16,043 nt of DNA, from positions 1 through 16,043 of the forward strand of contig JAXFOH010000083.1 of NCBI GenBank assembly GCA_034180465.1. Direction: 5' to 3'. Below the pieces are notes generated by a model. That model saw nothing but the letters and a program-made list of their open reading frames with translations, was not told the DNA's origin and ran no database searches. The position numbers were made by a program, and so were the translations under genes. The DNA comes from CAKUIA01 sp034180465. Its GTDB lineage: Bacteria > Verrucomicrobiota > Verrucomicrobiia > Opitutales > Intestinicryptomonadaceae. Shown here piece after piece: positions 14,886 to 16,043 of the stretch (its first letter is position 1; each line of letters begins with the position of its first letter).

Positions 14886-15461
14886 TTAGAATATGGATTC
14901 TTGCACCTGAACAATGTCGCCGTCTTCAAGGGGCATATCCCTTGCGGTTTTGTTATCGAGAATGTCTTTTACGTTAACATCAAAAGTTTTTTGTGTGCCG
15001 TCGGGCATAATGCGCTTAACAATAACGCTAGAACGGTTTGCCTTGCCTGTAAAACCGCCTGCATCGCCTATGGCCTTTGTAAGGGTTATGCCTTCTTCGG
15101 GGGGGAATCTAACTTCGCCCTGTCTGAAAACCTGACCAAAAACGCTTACGCGCTTGGGCGCATATTCCAATATAAACAGGTTTATTTGGGGGTTAACCAA
15201 ATAGTCGGCGGCATACAAGTCTTTAATTTTTGTGGTTGCGTCCAGGATAGTAAGGCCAGCAATTTTCACTTCGCCTATAAGTGGCAGCGAAACCGTACCC
15301 GAAGCTGATATTTTTGTTGTTGTAGACAAATCCAGCTCCTGAAAAACGTCTAGTTTAATTACGTCTAGGGGAGACAGTTTATAGGAATCCGACTGGGCAA
15401 ATGCCGCAGTAGAAACAAACATTGCGCATAGCAGCGCAAAAAAGCTGCATATTTTTTTCAT
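14886..15461 (-). CDS. Short Wza-like polysaccharide export protein (Poly_export + SLBB)
   Basis: Periplasmic or outer-membrane-associated export protein of the OPX family, the partner of the Wzc-type kinase encoded next. I start it at the ATG at 15461, which gives a clean signal peptide (1-22, ending AFA before Gln23); the frame extends to 15563 but the extra residues are not signal-like. The Poly_export domain runs about 25-95 (YKLSPLDVIKLDVFQ, then SASGTVSLPLIGEVKIAG). An SLBB domain follows at about 103-150 (KRVSVFGQVFRQGEVRFPPEE, AIGDAGGFTG). At 191 residues it is about half the length of E. coli Wza. It has no lipobox cysteine and no C-terminal amphipathic helix to cross the outer membrane, so a separate beta-barrel is probably needed. 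It is the first gene of the export pair, with a TATAAT box about 20 bases upstream. Confidence 0.88.
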   Translation of the reverse strand: MKKICSFFALLCAMFVSTAAFAQSDSYKLSPLDVIKLDVFQELDLSTTTKISASGTVSLPLIGEVKIAGLTILDATTKIKDLYAADYLVNPQINLFILEYAPKRVSVFGQVFRQGEVRFPPEEGITLTKAIGDAGGFTGKANRSSVIVKRIMPDGTQKTFDVNVKDILDNKTARDMPLEDGDIVQVQESIF

Positions 15462-15480
15462 ATATCGTACACTTATATAA

Positions 15481-15486
15481 ATTATA
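15481..15486 (-). promoter_or_regulatory. Candidate -10 box of the export operon
   Basis: Perfect TATAAT on the minus strand, 19 bases ahead of the Wza-like ATG, implying a leader of only about a dozen bases. There is no TTGACA at the proper distance; the position where -35 would lie (about 15504-15509) overlaps an inverted repeat. This suggests a promoter that depends on a regulator. Confidence 0.45.
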
Positions 15487-15505
15487 CCTGTAAAATCACT
15501 AAAAG

Positions 15506-15534
15506 AGTATCCGAGATACTTGTTTCTGCAAGTA
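15506..15534. promoter_or_regulatory. Two overlapping inverted repeats, possible operator
   Basis: AGTATC-CGA-GATACT (15506-15520) is a perfect 6-3-6 palindrome. TACTTG-TTTCTG-CAAGTA (15517-15534) is a perfect 6-6-6 palindrome sharing four bases with it. Both lie in the 120-base gap between the divergent export pair and the small membrane-protein gene, just upstream of the candidate -10 box. The arrangement is typical of a regulator-binding site, but no binding protein is known. Confidence 0.45.
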
Positions 15535-15581
15535 AAAATTTGCTTTTTTACAAAAATTGGCAATAGTCGATTACAAAGATT

Positions 15582-15890
15582 ATGATTATAGATTTAAAAA
15601 AGTTGTCATCGCCAAAAAGAAGGCCTAGCTTTGCGAAGGCAAAAATCACCATAAGGCGCAAAGGAGACATTGCTTTCGAACCCCCAAGAAAGGCAAAATC
15701 GCTTGTAAAAATTGTGTATTTTGTGATTATTGCCGCGGTTGTTATGGCATCTCTTGCGTTTTTACAATCGCTTTTAGAGGCATATAACGCAAATGCAGAC
15801 AAGGCAAAAAGCCAGCCAACCCAAACGCAAAAAGCAAAAGAATATGTAATAACGCTAAAGCCGATGCAGAACAAGCAACACAATAAATAG
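15582..15890 (+). CDS. Small basic single-pass membrane protein, unknown family
   Basis: I do not recognise this 102-residue protein. It has a strongly basic cytoplasmic-looking N terminus (1-43, many Lys/Arg, including PKRRP and TIRRKGD), one membrane helix at about 44-64 (VYFVIIAAVVMASLAFL), and a polar Lys/Gln-rich tail (65-102). The charge distribution predicts N-in, C-out topology. Codon choice resembles its neighbours, and a strong terminator lies 45 bases after the stop, which supports expression on this strand. A 115-codon frame also exists on the opposite strand, but it has no matching terminator. The gene is divergent from the Wza-like gene over a 120-base gap with palindromes, so co-regulation with polysaccharide export is possible but unproven. 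No Shine-Dalgarno sequence is visible. Confidence 0.6.
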   Translation: MIIDLKKLSSPKRRPSFAKAKITIRRKGDIAFEPPRKAKSLVKIVYFVIIAAVVMASLAFLQSLLEAYNANADKAKSQPTQTQKAKEYVITLKPMQNKQHNK

Positions 15891-15934
15891 CGCAAAAATC
15901 ATTTGCGGCGTGCCTTTTTGCCCTTTCCATGCAA

Positions 15935-15974
15935 TAAAAAAGCCCCTTTCGCATTTTTCTGAAAGGGGCTTTTT
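15935..15974. terminator. Bidirectional intrinsic terminator
   Basis: A stem of AGCCCCTTTC (15941-15950) with GAAAGGGGCT (15961-15970) and a ten-base loop is extended by A- and T-runs. It closes the small membrane-protein gene (+) and the minus-strand gene entering from the right edge. Confidence 0.88.
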
Positions 15975-15989
15975 GGAATTATTGATTAA

Positions 15990-16043
15990 TTAAAAATTAA
16001 ACTGTTGTAATTCGGCAAGTTTTACAAGTGTTTCGCTTGCGTT
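15990..16043 (-). CDS. C-terminal end of a minus-strand gene cut by the window edge
   Basis: The only minus-strand frame that looks protein-like at the right edge reads NASETLVKLAELQQFNF and then TAA at 15990-15992. The terminator at 15935-15974 follows it at the right distance. Seventeen residues are too few to name a family. Confidence 0.5.
   Translation of the reverse strand, partial: NASETLVKLAELQQFNF

Noticed and set aside
15462..15563. N-terminal extension of the Wza-like protein
   Set aside because: The ATG at 15461 gives a clean signal peptide and lies just after a TATAAT box; the extension would cover the promoter and palindromes.
15548..15895. 115-codon minus-strand frame opposite the small membrane protein
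   Set aside because: Hydrophobic and Cys/Phe-rich, it overlaps the promoter region and lacks a downstream terminator; the plus-strand frame has ordinary codon use, sensible topology and its own terminator. Not fully excluded.

Overview
The window is a compact, bacterial, chromosome-like stretch of about 16 kb at moderate GC. Almost every base is assigned to a gene, terminator or short regulatory gap, and no intergenic gap reaches 300 bases. No RNA genes, insertion sequences, prophage, CRISPR array or integron structure is visible. The gene set (actinobacterial-type PurB, a very short Wza-like export protein ending in ESIF, a TGT without its zinc cysteines) together with sparse Shine-Dalgarno sequences points to a Gram-negative lineage of the Verrucomicrobiota or wider PVC/FCB type. 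This placement rests on remembered family resemblance only and is tentative.

Layout. (1) 62-1405 (+): an NCS1-family nucleobase transporter, closed by a bidirectional terminator. (2) 1489-2298 (-) and 2343-3557 (+): two divergent RNA methyltransferases, a SpoU/TrmH-type enzyme and an RlmD/RumA-type 4Fe-4S uracil-C5 methyltransferase. They share a 44-base promoter gap. (3) 6184 to 3644 (-): purB-tgt, a two-gene unit for purine synthesis and queuosine tRNA modification, convergent with the RumA gene. (4) 12403 to 6327 (-): a tight four-gene unit. It holds a periplasmic-binding-protein-like lipoprotein, comEC (membrane domain only), tilS and ftsH, with gaps of 2 and 4 bases and one 19-base overlap. 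It ends in a strong hairpin. (5) 15461 to 12492 (-): a minimal polysaccharide-export pair. It encodes a short Wza-like secretin-side protein and a Wzc/CpsD-type polymerase co-regulator fused to a tyrosine autokinase. The autokinase carries an unusual Gly-Tyr repeat at its N terminus. (6) 15582-15890 (+): a small single-pass membrane protein of unknown family, divergent from the export pair across a 120-base gap with overlapping inverted repeats. (7) The 3' end of a further minus-strand gene runs off the right edge.

Working together. The RNA-modification genes (SpoU, RumA, Tgt, TilS) recur through the window, but they lie in separate units with housekeeping partners, so this is not a dedicated system. 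The export pair has no glycosyltransferases beside it. It probably serves a polysaccharide cluster elsewhere, or several. The most unusual features are the tyrosine-rich repeat on the kinase, the zinc-less TGT, the orphan binding-protein lipoprotein at the head of the comEC operon, and the palindrome-rich gap in front of the export pair. I did not find convincing evidence for a wholly new multi-gene system.
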